From positions 169,968-233,967 of the forward strand of contig JAHEBU010000007.1 of the NCBI GenBank assembly GCA_024642115.1: a stretch of 64,000 nucleotides of DNA. The letters are read 5' to 3'. This document shows positions 51,501 to 58,942 of the stretch, one piece after another. Source of the DNA: Marivivens sp. (GTDB taxonomy: Bacteria > Pseudomonadota > Alphaproteobacteria > Rhodobacterales > Rhodobacteraceae). The position numbers and the translations under genes were made by a program. How positions within the stretch are numbered: the stretch's first letter is position 1; every line of letters starts with the position of its first letter. A model generated the notes under the pieces. That model searched no databases, was not told the origin of the DNA, and saw nothing but the letters and a program-made list of their open reading frames with translations.

Positions 51501-52090
51501 TTACCACCGGCACGCCGATACTGACCCCTGCGGGCGACATCCCGATCGAGCGGTTGCGGGTCGGCGATCTGGTCTGCACGCGCGACAACGGTCCGCAGCC
51601 TGTCCGCTGGGTCGGCATGCGCAGGTTGGACCGGGCGGCGCTGCGGGCCAATCCTGATCTTATGCCGGTCCGGTTTGCCGCCGGTGTTGCGGGTAATGCC
51701 GCGCCGTTGCTTGTCTCGCCCCAGCACGCGATGCTGTGGCGAGACCCAGACCGGGGCGGGGAGGAGCGTTTGGTGCGGGCGACCCATCTGGCACGCCTGC
51801 CGGGCGGCGCGATCCGGCTGGCACGCGGTGTGCCGTCGGTCACGTATGTCCATGTGGTGTTTGACGCACACCAGATCGTCTTTGCCGGTGGAATCGCCTC
51901 TGAGAGTTTCTATCCCGGACCATGGGGATTGCGGACACTGGACCCGGCCAGCCTGCTTGAACTGGTCCGGCTGTTCCCCGATCTGGGCTCGCATGGCGTG
52001 GACCGGGCCTATGGGTCCACGGCCCGAGGGGTTGCCCGATTCCGCGACCTTCCGGACCATGAAAGGGCGATCTCTTTGGCCGGTCGCTGA
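45551..52090 (+). CDS. Giant RTX Ca2+-binding exoprotein with a VHL-like insert and C-terminal Hint domain
   Basis: 2179 residues. Residues 1-95 and 195-1940 consist mainly of glycine/aspartate nonapeptides (GG.GND.L.GG) that form Ca-binding beta-rolls. Residues about 115-190 form a different segment resembling the von Hippel-Lindau beta-domain. Regularly spaced non-RTX modules of pattern EAGT..FS.IE separate roll blocks. From Cys1983 a Hint domain follows (CFTTGTPILTPAGDIPIERL, GPQPVRWVG, LVSPQHAML), as in other Rhodobacterales RTX-Hint proteins; it may cleave or attach the C-terminus. No type I transporter or Sec signal is visible. ATG 45551 is preceded by GAGGATC. Confidence 0.9.
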   Translation: MATFNGTSGNDTQSGGFGSDTFYGGAGNDTISGNDGNDVGWGGTGNDTLYGGNGNDAMAGDAGNDTVYGDAGSDTVVGGQGNDSLYGGTENDVILGDGNLVILANLASGPANTPTTLTIVNTANGPVDLYYVDGGGNPVYYATIEAGQTYVQSTFTEYNWIMRDPASNYFVDSIQGAPNQTFTFGPSMDDKLFGGTGDDTMYGQYGNDTLYGEDGNDHVYGGYGNDSLYGGLGNDTLYGDDGNDWLSGDAGNDTLFGGAGDDTLVGSAGADSMDGGTGMDFVDYSASSAGVTVNLQTGAASGGDAQGDTLGGVDGIIGSSFNDVLIGSDWQGTGPGDTYTTIIYAGAGNDSVYGGGGNDTLYGGTNDDLIYGGDGDDTIGNWSIDDSGNDTMYGGNGNDSIIGGAGNDTVFGDAGDDVLSGQTGNDTLYGGDGQDNFLITDDHNGDIIFGGEGGVDNDAILFSNYLTTQGVNVTFTGAEAGTYAFVASGAATGTFSQIEVIAGTEYGDQINAASDTSAVSIYAGGGNDTVTGGSSNDVLVGDAGDDTLYGGAGNDYLEGGSGNDTLRGGPGDDILYGGAGNDYLDTDLFGAGTVYGGDDADTINIGDNHGAGTIFGGEGGVDQDRLQFNNYGGTSGVNLTFTGNEAGTYSFGSATGTFSQIETIAGSAYNDTINAAASALSQTLDAGAGNDTVTGGSGNDTLYGGTGDDTLSGGAGTDTLFGGSGNDVLFGGSGNDSIDGGTGNDTIAGGAGADTLTGGGGTDTLDYSTDTTGVAVNQGTNTASGGDAQGDVISGFTNLAGGSGNDTLTLSSTSGTLFGGDGSDALAGGAGNDLIYGGTGNDGINGDAGNDTIYGDAGNDIIQGGAGNDTIYGGTGNDLLSGEAGNDTLFGGDDRDTFLIQSGFGTDTVAGGEGGSDFDTLNASFLSTATTVTYSATEAGTLTNGADSVTFTEIEQVTTGSGNDTINASAATGGIAADAGAGDDTLTGGSGDDTLTAGSGNDTVYGGVGNDTLFGGLGDDRLFGGAGNDSIDGGTGNDTISGGAGADTLTGGGGIDTLDYSTSSSGVIVNLAANTASGGDAQGDVISGFTNVTGSAYNDTLTLSNNGGTAFGGAGNDGINGGSGNDLIYGGDGSDAVVAGAGNDTVYGDLGNDLLLGGLGNDTIYGGAGFDTIYGDGGNDLLYGGDDSDRFVLYTASGTDTIVGGEGGSDYDLIDATGLGSTNVTYTGNEAGTITSGSDTATFSEIEQILTGSGNDTINAAADSWGVSVDAGAGNDTIIGGSGNDTLSGGTGNDKLTGGAGADVLYGGDGADTFYAGSGAGNDVIFGGEGGIDNDTLVVQRGSIVTYGGGNNEAGTIALASGGTVTFSQIENINFEGVIDGTSGDDVMGSSFVDPQADSIDGADGNDDLIYGYGGNDSIDSGAGNNEVYGGDGNDTLSSGDGNDTLSGDAGNDNLYSGLGNDTLYGGDGDDTLDGGGGNDTLYGGLGADSLSGGAGLDTVYGGDGNDDVSAGADSDTVYGGTGDDTLRGDAGDDSLLGDAGNDTLYGGANNDSLDGGADSDILYGGAGDDVLDGNTGDDTLYGGTGNDTMFGGDGNDTINATGGNDTAYGGAGDDTFYAATEAVTFYGDAGNDTLNGSSAGDTLDGGAGNDTLLGGSGNDTLIGGTGDDSLNGGAGDDTFVLNGAFGTDTIEGGETAETAGDRIDASQMSAGMTLTYSGAEAGTLGDGSSTATFSEIEQVDLGGGNDTVYGGAGDDRVSTAGGDDTLYGGAGDDSFSAGSGNDLIYGGDGNDILIAGGDDDTVYGDAGNDSIDGVQGNDILYGGAGDDTVLGGDGNDTLYGGTGADTLVGGNDDDSIQGGDGADSIDGGSGNDTLAGGAGDDTLSGGSGNDTFVLETGGGSDVVTDFSLTDSNGDGRFDDQIDVGDLVDGEGNPVNAWDVVVTDDGSGNAKLTFPSGETLVLQGVSPAQMSTAPQLYAAGIPCFTTGTPILTPAGDIPIERLRVGDLVCTRDNGPQPVRWVGMRRLDRAALRANPDLMPVRFAAGVAGNAAPLLVSPQHAMLWRDPDRGGEERLVRATHLARLPGGAIRLARGVPSVTYVHVVFDAHQIVFAGGIASESFYPGPWGLRTLDPASLLELVRLFPDLGSHGVDRAYGSTARGVARFRDLPDHERAISLAGR
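45560..51240 (+). repeat. Degenerate 27-base tandem DNA repeat encoding RTX beta-rolls
   Basis: The DNA of the giant gene repeats a GGC-AAC-GAC-ACG-type core (for example ggcaacgacac) about every 27 bases, the coding period of the nonapeptide GG.GND.L.. Spacers break the pattern, notably 45840-46125, 46900-47100 and 49530-49680. This makes the gene prone to copy-number change by recombination. Confidence 0.85.
45893..46120 (+). other. Segment encoding a von Hippel-Lindau beta-domain-like module
   Basis: Residues about 115-190 of the RTX protein have no RTX pattern. They read as beta strands with LTIVNTANGPVDLYYVDGGG, then YATIEAGQTYVQSTF and YNWIMRDP. In human VHL the corresponding elements are VIFCNRS, VVLPVWLNFDGEPQPYP, LPPGTGRRIHSYRGH and LWLFRD. 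The spacing and the W-x-x-RD signature match well. Confidence 0.6.
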
Positions 52091-52252
52091 ACTGAAACAG
52101 GGCAAATGGCGAAACTTCTGCCTGCGAATAGAGCCTTTTGCGGGCGGAGTGGCCCGGATTTCCGGCAGCCGCCTGTTTCTTGACCAAAGCCTGTTGCATG
52201 TCGGCCCGGGGGTTGCTTTAGTCCATGCCTGACAAGTGCGGAACAATCCGCC

Positions 52253-53377
52253 ATGACGACAGGGAGCTTTGGTTTGGCCCAGATCGGCGCGGACTCCGCG
52301 TTCGTGGAATTCGAACGTGTGCAGAAGAGCTATGACGGAGAGACGCTGGTCGTAAAAGACCTCAACCTGTCCATGCCAAAGGGCGAATTCCTGACCATGC
52401 TGGGTCCGTCCGGATCGGGCAAGACGACCTGCCTGATGATGCTCGCCGGGTTCGAGACGGCCACCCATGGCCAGATCAAGCTGGATGGGAAAAACATCAA
52501 CAATATTCCGCCGCACAAGCGCGGGATTGGCATGGTATTCCAGAATTACGCGCTGTTTCCCCATATGAGCGTTGCCGAAAACCTGTCCTTTCCTCTTGAG
52601 GTTCGCAAGATCGGCAAGTCCGAGCGTGAACAGAAGGTCAAGCGGGCGCTGGACATGGTGCAGATGGGCGCCTTTGGCGGCCGCCGCCCGGCCCAGTTAT
52701 CTGGTGGCCAGCAGCAGCGAATCGCACTGGCTCGCGCGCTTGTGTTCGAGCCGGAACTGGTCCTGATGGACGAACCACTGGGTGCGCTGGACAAGCAACT
52801 GCGCGAAACCTTGCAGTTCGAGATCACCAAGCTGGCCCATGATCTGGGCATCACCGTGGTTTATGTGACCCACGACCAGACCGAGGCGCTGACCATGTCT
52901 GACCGGGTTGCGGTGTTCGAGAATGGCCGGATCCAGCAGCTGGCCACTCCGGACGAATTGTACGAACGTCCCGTCAACAGTTTTGTGGCCCAGTTCATTG
53001 GCGAAAACAACACGATGGACGGTGTAGTGACCGCGATCCGCGGTGATATCTGCACGGTCAAGCTGGCAAATGGCGACATGATCGATGCCAAGCCTGTCAA
53101 TGTCTCGGCTGTTGGTGACCGCACCAAGGTGTCGATCCGCCCCGAACGGGTGGAAATCGACAAGGGCCGCCTGAGCCCGGACGCCCATACGCTCAAGGCC
53201 GAGGTTCTGGAGTTCATCTACATGGGCGACATTTTCCGCACCCGCCTGCGGGTCGCCGGGAACGACAATTTCGTCATCAAGACACGCAACGCCCCCGATC
53301 AGGTCCGCCTGACGCCGGGCACCCAGATTGATATCGGGTGGTTGCCAGAAGATTGCCGGGCGCTCGACGCCAACTGA
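52253..53377 (+). CDS. ABC transporter ATP-binding protein (spermidine/putrescine type)
   Basis: 374 residues. ABC domain with Walker A GPSGSGKTT (51-59), Q-loop VFQNYALFPHMSV, signature LSGGQQQR (149 onward), Walker B LVLMDEPLGALD, H-loop VYVTHD; a C-terminal TOBE-like domain (IRPERVEIDKGRL..VLEFIYMGDIFRTRLRV). This pattern, with the Met/Thr at switch positions, is that of PotA/PotG. Followed by a binding protein and two permeases, so it energises import of a polyamine-like cation. ATG 52253; a start further into the frame is unlikely. Confidence 0.92.
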   Translation: MTTGSFGLAQIGADSAFVEFERVQKSYDGETLVVKDLNLSMPKGEFLTMLGPSGSGKTTCLMMLAGFETATHGQIKLDGKNINNIPPHKRGIGMVFQNYALFPHMSVAENLSFPLEVRKIGKSEREQKVKRALDMVQMGAFGGRRPAQLSGGQQQRIALARALVFEPELVLMDEPLGALDKQLRETLQFEITKLAHDLGITVVYVTHDQTEALTMSDRVAVFENGRIQQLATPDELYERPVNSFVAQFIGENNTMDGVVTAIRGDICTVKLANGDMIDAKPVNVSAVGDRTKVSIRPERVEIDKGRLSPDAHTLKAEVLEFIYMGDIFRTRLRVAGNDNFVIKTRNAPDQVRLTPGTQIDIGWLPEDCRALDAN

Positions 53378-53448
53378 GATCTGGCAGGGCCGGTTCTGCC
53401 CGGCGGCCCGCCAAGCCAAGAAACGATCAAACCAACGTGGAGACACTA

Positions 53449-54582
53449 ATGAAACTGAAACATATGCTTGGGGCCATGACCCTGGCCGCTGCCCCGCTGA
53501 TGGCGGGCATGGCCAGCGCGCAGGACCTGCCCGCCTGCGAAAACTGTTCCGATTCGATGACGATCATGTCCTGGGGCGGCGCCTATCAGGCGTCCCAGAT
53601 CGCCGCTTATTCGGACCCCTACAAAGCGCTGACTGGGATTTCGGTCGTCTATGACGAAAGCTCGAACGAAGCGATTGCCAAAATGCGTGCCGCCCAGGAA
53701 GCGGGCAACAGCCCATACGACCTGGTCGATGTGGAAGGCCCCGACAGCCAGCGCGCCTGTGACGAAGGTCTGGCCGCCGAGATCGACATTGACGCCACCT
53801 TGGCGCCTGGCGCCGATGGATCGACCCCGACCGCCGACTTTGGCCCCAGCCACATCAACGACTGCTTTGTCCCGCAGATCGTGTTCTCGACCACCTTCGG
53901 TTATCGGACCGATGTGGCCGAATGGAATGGCGCTGTGCCCACCAGCCTGTGCGACATCTTTGATCTGGAAAAGTTCCCCGGTAAGCGGTCGCTGGAAAAG
54001 CGCCCCAAGAAGAACCTTGAATGGGCGCTGATCTGTGATGGCGTGGCCAAAGAGGACCTCTACACCGTCCTGTCGTCTGATGGCGGCGTCGAGCGGGCCT
54101 TGGCCAAGCTTGATACCATCAAAGACAACGTTGTCTGGTGGTCGGCCGGTGCGGAAACGCCCCAGCTTCTTGCCGATGGCGAAGTCGTCATGGGATCGAC
54201 CTACAACGGTCGTCTGTTCAGCGTGATCGTCGAGCAGAAGCAGCCCGTTGCGATGCTTTGGGACTGGCAGGTTTTCGACTTTGACGGATGGGTCGTTCCC
54301 ACCGGTCTGGACGAAGCCCGCATGAACCGCGTCATGCATTTCCTGAACTTTGCCACCGACACACAGCGGCTGGCCGATCAGGCGAAATACATCAGCTATG
54401 GTCCGGCCCGTGCGTCGTCCCAACCGCTTGTGGGGCAGCATGCCACACTGGGTGTCGATATGGCCCAGTTCATGCCGACCAACCCGGCCAACCAGACCAA
54501 CTTCCTGGTGAACAACATCGAATGGTGGGCTGACCACTCGGACGAGGTTGATGCCAAGTTCCAGAACTGGCTGGCCCAGTAA
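53449..54582 (+). CDS. Extracellular solute-binding protein (PotD-like)
   Basis: 377 residues. Signal peptide MKLKHMLGAMTLAAAPLMAGMASAQ; ATG 53449 has GGAGAC upstream. The mature protein has SMTIMSWGGAYQASQIAAYSDPYK (the family N-terminal lobe), ALTGISVVYDESSN, YDLVDVEG, a hinge PQIVFSTTFGYRTD, WWSAGAETPQLLADGEVVMGSTYNGR and a C-terminal DFDGWVVPTGLDEARM. Four cysteines (DLPACENC near the N-terminus, two more later) suggest disulfides. It delivers the ligand to the permeases that follow. Ligand: polyamine or related, inferred. Confidence 0.9.
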   Translation: MKLKHMLGAMTLAAAPLMAGMASAQDLPACENCSDSMTIMSWGGAYQASQIAAYSDPYKALTGISVVYDESSNEAIAKMRAAQEAGNSPYDLVDVEGPDSQRACDEGLAAEIDIDATLAPGADGSTPTADFGPSHINDCFVPQIVFSTTFGYRTDVAEWNGAVPTSLCDIFDLEKFPGKRSLEKRPKKNLEWALICDGVAKEDLYTVLSSDGGVERALAKLDTIKDNVVWWSAGAETPQLLADGEVVMGSTYNGRLFSVIVEQKQPVAMLWDWQVFDFDGWVVPTGLDEARMNRVMHFLNFATDTQRLADQAKYISYGPARASSQPLVGQHATLGVDMAQFMPTNPANQTNFLVNNIEWWADHSDEVDAKFQNWLAQ

Positions 54583-54638
54583 CCGAACCAATCGCGGGGG
54601 CCTTGCGTGGCCCCCGCACCCCTTGGAAGGACGGACCC

Positions 54639-56180
54639 ATGACCGCAGACATCGCCCCAACCGGCCCGATGATCGCCGCCGACGGTCGCCCGCTTCGGGC
54701 GAGCCTGAACCGGGCGCTGCGCCGTCAGAAGATCAGGGCGCTATTGCTGATTGCGCCGCTTCTTTTGTTCATCCTCATCAGTTTCATTGCCCCCATCGGC
54801 GACATGCTGTTCCGGTCGGTCGAAAACCAGATTGTTGCCGACACGCTCCCCCGCACGGTCAAGGCCTTGCGCAATTATGACCCCGAGGCGGGACAGCCGC
54901 CGTCCGAGGATCTGTTTGCCGCCTTCTATACCGACATGGTCATCGCGGAAGAATTCAAGCTGCACACCCGCCTTGGCACCCGTCTGAATTACGAAAACGG
55001 GGGCATGTCGTCGCTGTTTCGTGGCACGGGCCGCGATGTGGGCAAGTTTGCCACAGATATTTATGCCGATCAGTTCGACGCCGCCGATCCCGCCTTTGCC
55101 GATCCGGCTGCATGGGCCGGATGGATGGCCGATCCGGCGATCCGCGCCGCCCTGCCGCAGACCGCAGATGCCTATGACGGCTGGTCCCGCGTGCAGACCG
55201 AGGTCAAGAACCGTGATCCTGCCGCCCGAAAGCCCGACGATTTTGTCTACACAGCCCTATACCGCGATCTGATCGCCGGAGCCGCCCCACCCGGCCTGCC
55301 TGCGGTGGCAGTGACCGGATTTCAGTCCGTCAGCCTGACTGAACAATTCGCCGAATCCGACCAAGCCTGGCTCGACCCATCGACCTGGGCCACGATCAAG
55401 CAGTTCTCGGGCGCGTTCACCGATGGATATTTCCTGAACGCGGTGGACCTGATTAGCGGCCCGCAGGGCATCGAACAGCGTCCTGAAAGCGAGCGCATCT
55501 ATATCACCCTGTTCAAGCGGACGATGATCCTGTCGCTGACCATTACCGCCACGACGATCCTGCTGGGCTATCCGGTGGCCTGGCTGATGGCGAATTTGCC
55601 GTCGCGGTCGGCCAATGTTCTCATGATCCTTGTGCTGCTGCCGTTCTGGACGTCCTTGTTGGTGCGCACCTCGGCGTGGAAGGTCCTGTTGCAGGATCAG
55701 GGAGTCATCAATGACTTGTTGGTCTGGTTGCATATCGTGGGGGATCAGAACCGGTTGTCCCTGATCCAGAACGCCACGGGGACGGTGATTGCCATGACAC
55801 ATATCCTGCTGCCATTCATGATCCTGCCGCTGTATTCCGTGATGAAGACGATCCCCCCCAGCTACCTGCGCGCCGCCAAATCGCTGGGCGCGACCAACTG
55901 GACCGCGTTCTGGCGCGTCTATTTCCCGCAGTCGGTGCCGGGGATCGGGGCGGGGTCGATCCTCGTGTTCATTCTGGCCATCGGGTATTACATCACGCCT
56001 GAATTGGTCGGCGGGACGCAAGGCGTATTCATCTCGAACCGGATCGCCTATCACATCTCGACCTCGCTGAACTGGGGTCTGGCGGCCGCGTTGGGGTCGA
56101 TCCTGCTGGCGCTGGTTCTGCTGCTCTACTGGGTTTACGACCGCCTTGTGGGCATCGACAACGTCAAGTTGGGGGGCTGA
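54639..56180 (+). CDS. ABC transporter permease (PotB-type) with a large extracytoplasmic insert
   Basis: 513 residues. TM1 LLLIAPLLLFILISFIAP (about 35-55), then about 230 residues of soluble character (residues 60-290), then the typical binding-protein-dependent permease core beginning TMILSLTITATTILLGYPVAWLMANLP (TM2, from about 295) and ending with the EAA-type coupling region AAKSLGATNWTAFWRVYFPQSVPGIGAG. The insert sits where MalF-like permeases have a periplasmic domain. PotB is normally near 290 residues. Start ATG 54639 with GAAGGA upstream. Confidence 0.9.
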   Translation: MTADIAPTGPMIAADGRPLRASLNRALRRQKIRALLLIAPLLLFILISFIAPIGDMLFRSVENQIVADTLPRTVKALRNYDPEAGQPPSEDLFAAFYTDMVIAEEFKLHTRLGTRLNYENGGMSSLFRGTGRDVGKFATDIYADQFDAADPAFADPAAWAGWMADPAIRAALPQTADAYDGWSRVQTEVKNRDPAARKPDDFVYTALYRDLIAGAAPPGLPAVAVTGFQSVSLTEQFAESDQAWLDPSTWATIKQFSGAFTDGYFLNAVDLISGPQGIEQRPESERIYITLFKRTMILSLTITATTILLGYPVAWLMANLPSRSANVLMILVLLPFWTSLLVRTSAWKVLLQDQGVINDLLVWLHIVGDQNRLSLIQNATGTVIAMTHILLPFMILPLYSVMKTIPPSYLRAAKSLGATNWTAFWRVYFPQSVPGIGAGSILVFILAIGYYITPELVGGTQGVFISNRIAYHISTSLNWGLAAALGSILLALVLLLYWVYDRLVGIDNVKLGG

Positions 56181-56183
56181 GCC

Positions 56184-57080
56184 ATGTCATCCTTGCCGCC
56201 CTATGCCACTGTCCCGCAGCGCATCTGGTTTTACGCGTTCCGGGTGATCTGCGGGCTGATCTTTTTCTTTCTGATCGCGCCCATTCTGGTCATCATCCCG
56301 CTGTCGTTCAACGCCGAGGATTTCTTTACCTTTACCCCCAAGATGCTGGCGCTGGACCCGTCGGGGTATAGCCTGAAACACTATCAGGATTTCTTTACCT
56401 CGCAGGACTGGCAGTTGGCCTTGCGCAATTCACTGAGCATTGCGCCCATTGCCACGCTGATTTCCGTATCGCTGGGCACACTGGCCGCCATCGGGCTGTC
56501 GCAAAGCCATGTGCCATTCCGTCGTGCGATCATGGCCATCCTGATTTCGCCGATGATCGTACCGCTGATCATTTCGGCGACGGGCATGTATTTCTTTTAC
56601 TCAAACCCCTACATCCCGATCCCGTTCTACGGAAAGCTTGAGATCCCGATCACCCTGACGGGAACGCGGACGGGGGTGATCCTCGCCCATGCGGCGCTGG
56701 GCATTCCGTTTGTCATCATCACCGTGACGGCGACATTGGTCGGGTTTGACCGGTCGTTGACGCGGGCGGCGGCGAATATGGGCGCAGGGCCGGTGACCAC
56801 GTTTTTCCGGGTGCAGATGCCACTGATCCTGCCGGGGGTGATTTCGGGTGCCTTGTTCGCCTTCATCACATCGTTTGATGAGGTCGTCGTGGTGCTGTTC
56901 GTGGGATCGGCCAGTCAAAAGACGCTGCCCTGGCAGATGTTCATTGGGTTGCGCGAACAGATCAGCCCGACCATCCTGGCTGTCGCCACTATCCTTGTGT
57001 TCCTGTCGGTGTTGTTGCTTGCGACGCTCGAAATTCTGCGCCGCCGGTCCGAACGGTTGCGCGGCCTGTCTCCGGGCTGA
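56184..57080 (+). CDS. ABC transporter permease (PotC-type)
   Basis: 298 residues, six membrane helices. FFFLIAPILVIIPLSFN, NSLSIAPIATLISVSLGTLAAIGL, the coupling region RAAANMGAGPVTTFFRVQMPLILPGVISGALFAF and FDEVVVVLF match PotC. Together with the preceding permease it forms the membrane channel; it starts three bases after that gene's stop. Ends with a terminator-free gap to the convergent AEC transporter. Confidence 0.93.
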   Translation: MSSLPPYATVPQRIWFYAFRVICGLIFFFLIAPILVIIPLSFNAEDFFTFTPKMLALDPSGYSLKHYQDFFTSQDWQLALRNSLSIAPIATLISVSLGTLAAIGLSQSHVPFRRAIMAILISPMIVPLIISATGMYFFYSNPYIPIPFYGKLEIPITLTGTRTGVILAHAALGIPFVIITVTATLVGFDRSLTRAAANMGAGPVTTFFRVQMPLILPGVISGALFAFITSFDEVVVVLFVGSASQKTLPWQMFIGLREQISPTILAVATILVFLSVLLLATLEILRRRSERLRGLSPG

Positions 57081-57142
57081 CCAGTTAAGACAGAACTCGC
57101 CGCGATTGTTCCCCATCGGAAAAATCGGCCCCGTTGCGGTCG

Positions 57143-58072
57143 TTACGGCAATATTGCGAGCCAGCCCCAGACCGTCAGGATCGACCCCGCCGTGCCGATC
57201 AGCACCGCTGAGGCGGCAACGCGTCTGGCCCTCCCATACATATTGGCAAAGACATAGGCGTTGACGCCCGGCGCCACCGAGGACGTGATGATCGCCGACC
57301 GAAGTTCTGCTACTGTCAGCCCCGTGGCATGTCCGAGGATCCAGACCACCGCCGGGTGCAGGATCAGGCTGCATCCCACCACCCAGAGGATTGTCTTCAT
57401 GTCTCCTTCAGGCCGGTAGCGGTAGAGCACGCCGCCCAACCCGAACAGCGCTACCGGCAGGGCCGCCTTGGTCATCATGTCGATGGCATCCGTCAGGACA
57501 CCGGGCAGGGGCAGGCCGGTCAGGTTGACGATCAACCCCAGCGTGATCCCCACCACGAGCGCATTTTTGAACACAGCCGTCAGGACCTTGCGCGGTACGG
57601 CGCCGAGCGCCGTTCCCTGCGCCTTGGCCAGTTCCATCGCGGTGATCCCCACCAGATAGCCAAACGGCGAATGAAAGGCGATGATCGCATAGTTCGCCTG
57701 GAGCGCGCCCGACCCGTACGCCCGTTCGGTGATCGGCAGCCCCAGCAACAGCGTGTTGGAAAACAGCCCGCAAAAGCCGATGGCCACGCTGTCCTCCCAA
57801 TCGCGGCCAAAGAGGTAGCGCGCCCCGAAAAGCGCTGCGAAGAACCCGCAAAGTGCACCTGTGTAGAAGGTGAACAGCAGGGCCAGATCGAAGTTCTGCC
57901 CCAAGTCGAGGGTCGAAATGGCCCGGAACAGCAGGCAGGGGATCGCAAACCCTTGGGTGAATTTCATCAGCGCGTCGACGCCAGCGTCGCTGAAGTAGTT
58001 TTTCCAGACCGCCACATAGCCGAAACCCAGCACGATGAAGACGGGCAGGATGACGTCGAGAAGCGTGCTCAT
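57143..58072 (-). CDS. AEC (auxin efflux carrier) family transporter
   Basis: 309 residues, about ten hydrophobic segments. MSTLLDVILPVFIVLGFGYVAVWKNYFSDAGVDALMKFTQGFAIPCLLFRAISTLDLGQNFD is the AEC N-terminus; GFCGLFSNTLLLGLPITERAYG and VAPGVNAYVFANMYGRARRVAASAVLIGTA are typical later segments. Substrate probably a small organic acid; unknown. Start ATG 58072. Convergent with the ABC permease gene. Confidence 0.9.
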   Translation of the reverse strand: MSTLLDVILPVFIVLGFGYVAVWKNYFSDAGVDALMKFTQGFAIPCLLFRAISTLDLGQNFDLALLFTFYTGALCGFFAALFGARYLFGRDWEDSVAIGFCGLFSNTLLLGLPITERAYGSGALQANYAIIAFHSPFGYLVGITAMELAKAQGTALGAVPRKVLTAVFKNALVVGITLGLIVNLTGLPLPGVLTDAIDMMTKAALPVALFGLGGVLYRYRPEGDMKTILWVVGCSLILHPAVVWILGHATGLTVAELRSAIITSSVAPGVNAYVFANMYGRARRVAASAVLIGTAGSILTVWGWLAILP

Positions 58073-58144
58073 GTTACGGGGCTTTCGCGGCTGAGGCGTC
58101 GGAGCCTCCGGCGGGAGTTGTTATTGTGACGTAAGGCCGATGGG

Positions 58145-58942
58145 TCAGTCTGTCAGGGTTAGAGTCATCCCGTCGTAGGCGGGGGTGACGTTGGCGGGGA
58201 CTTCGGCGCAGAGCGTGTCGTAGTCGAGGTCATTGTGCATATTGGTCAGCACTGCCTGCCGGGGTGCGGCCCGTTTGATCCAGTCCAGCGTATTGGCCAG
58301 GTGCGAATGGGTCGGGTGGGGTTTGCGCCGCAACGCGTCGACCACCCAGATGTCGAGGTTGCTGAGCTTTGGCCAGACCCCATCCGGGATCGCCGAGACA
58401 TCAGGCAGGTAGGCCAGCCCGCCGATCCGGAACCCCAGTGCGTCGATCGACCCGTGGACGACCTTGAACGGGGCCAGAACGATGTCACCGCCCGCCCCGC
58501 TGATACTCACTGGCCCGTCGATGGGGTTGAGGTCGAGGATAGGTGGGTAGGGCGATCCCTTTGGCTGTACGAACACATAGCCGAACCGCCCGAGGAGGGA
58601 GTCCGACGTCTCTCCATCCGCCCAGACTTGCAGCCGGTCCCGGGTGTTGAAGGCGATCATACGCAGATCGTCGATCCCATGGACGTGGTCGGCGTGGGCG
58701 TGGGTGTAGACCACCCCGTCCAGATGCCCGATCCCTGCCGCCAAAAGCTGGGCCCGCATGTCAGGCGAAGTGTCGATCAGGACCGTCGTTGTGCCCGCAT
58801 CCGTCGTCCGTTGTACCAGCATCGAACAGCGGGTGCGGGCGTTGCGCGGGTTGGTCGGGTCGCAATCGCCCCAGTCGCCCCCCAACCGGGGGTTTCCGCC
58901 CGATGATCCGCAGCCCAGAATGGTGAAGGTGAGCGTTGCCAT
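58145..58942 (-). CDS. Metallo-beta-lactamase-fold hydrolase (PhnP/RNase Z-like)
   Basis: 265 residues. FTILGCGSSGGNPRLGGDWGDCDP, LIDTSPDMRAQLL and the metal motif VVYTHAHADHVHGIDDLR (HxHxDH) plus FKVVHGSIDALGFRIGGLAYLPDVS. This arrangement is close to PhnP and arylsulfatase-type MBL phosphodiesterases; it may cleave cyclic phosphates. ATG 58942 overlaps the TatD stop (TAATG), so translation is coupled to tatD. A longer frame upstream is not supported. Confidence 0.87.
   Translation of the reverse strand: MATLTFTILGCGSSGGNPRLGGDWGDCDPTNPRNARTRCSMLVQRTTDAGTTTVLIDTSPDMRAQLLAAGIGHLDGVVYTHAHADHVHGIDDLRMIAFNTRDRLQVWADGETSDSLLGRFGYVFVQPKGSPYPPILDLNPIDGPVSISGAGGDIVLAPFKVVHGSIDALGFRIGGLAYLPDVSAIPDGVWPKLSNLDIWVVDALRRKPHPTHSHLANTLDWIKRAAPRQAVLTNMHNDLDYDTLCAEVPANVTPAYDGMTLTLTD

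Noticed and set aside
51480..52090. A self-splicing intein in the giant gene
   Set aside because: The Hint region is at the C-terminus with no C-extein or terminal splice-junction His-Asn, so splicing is not possible; cleavage or ligation is more likely.
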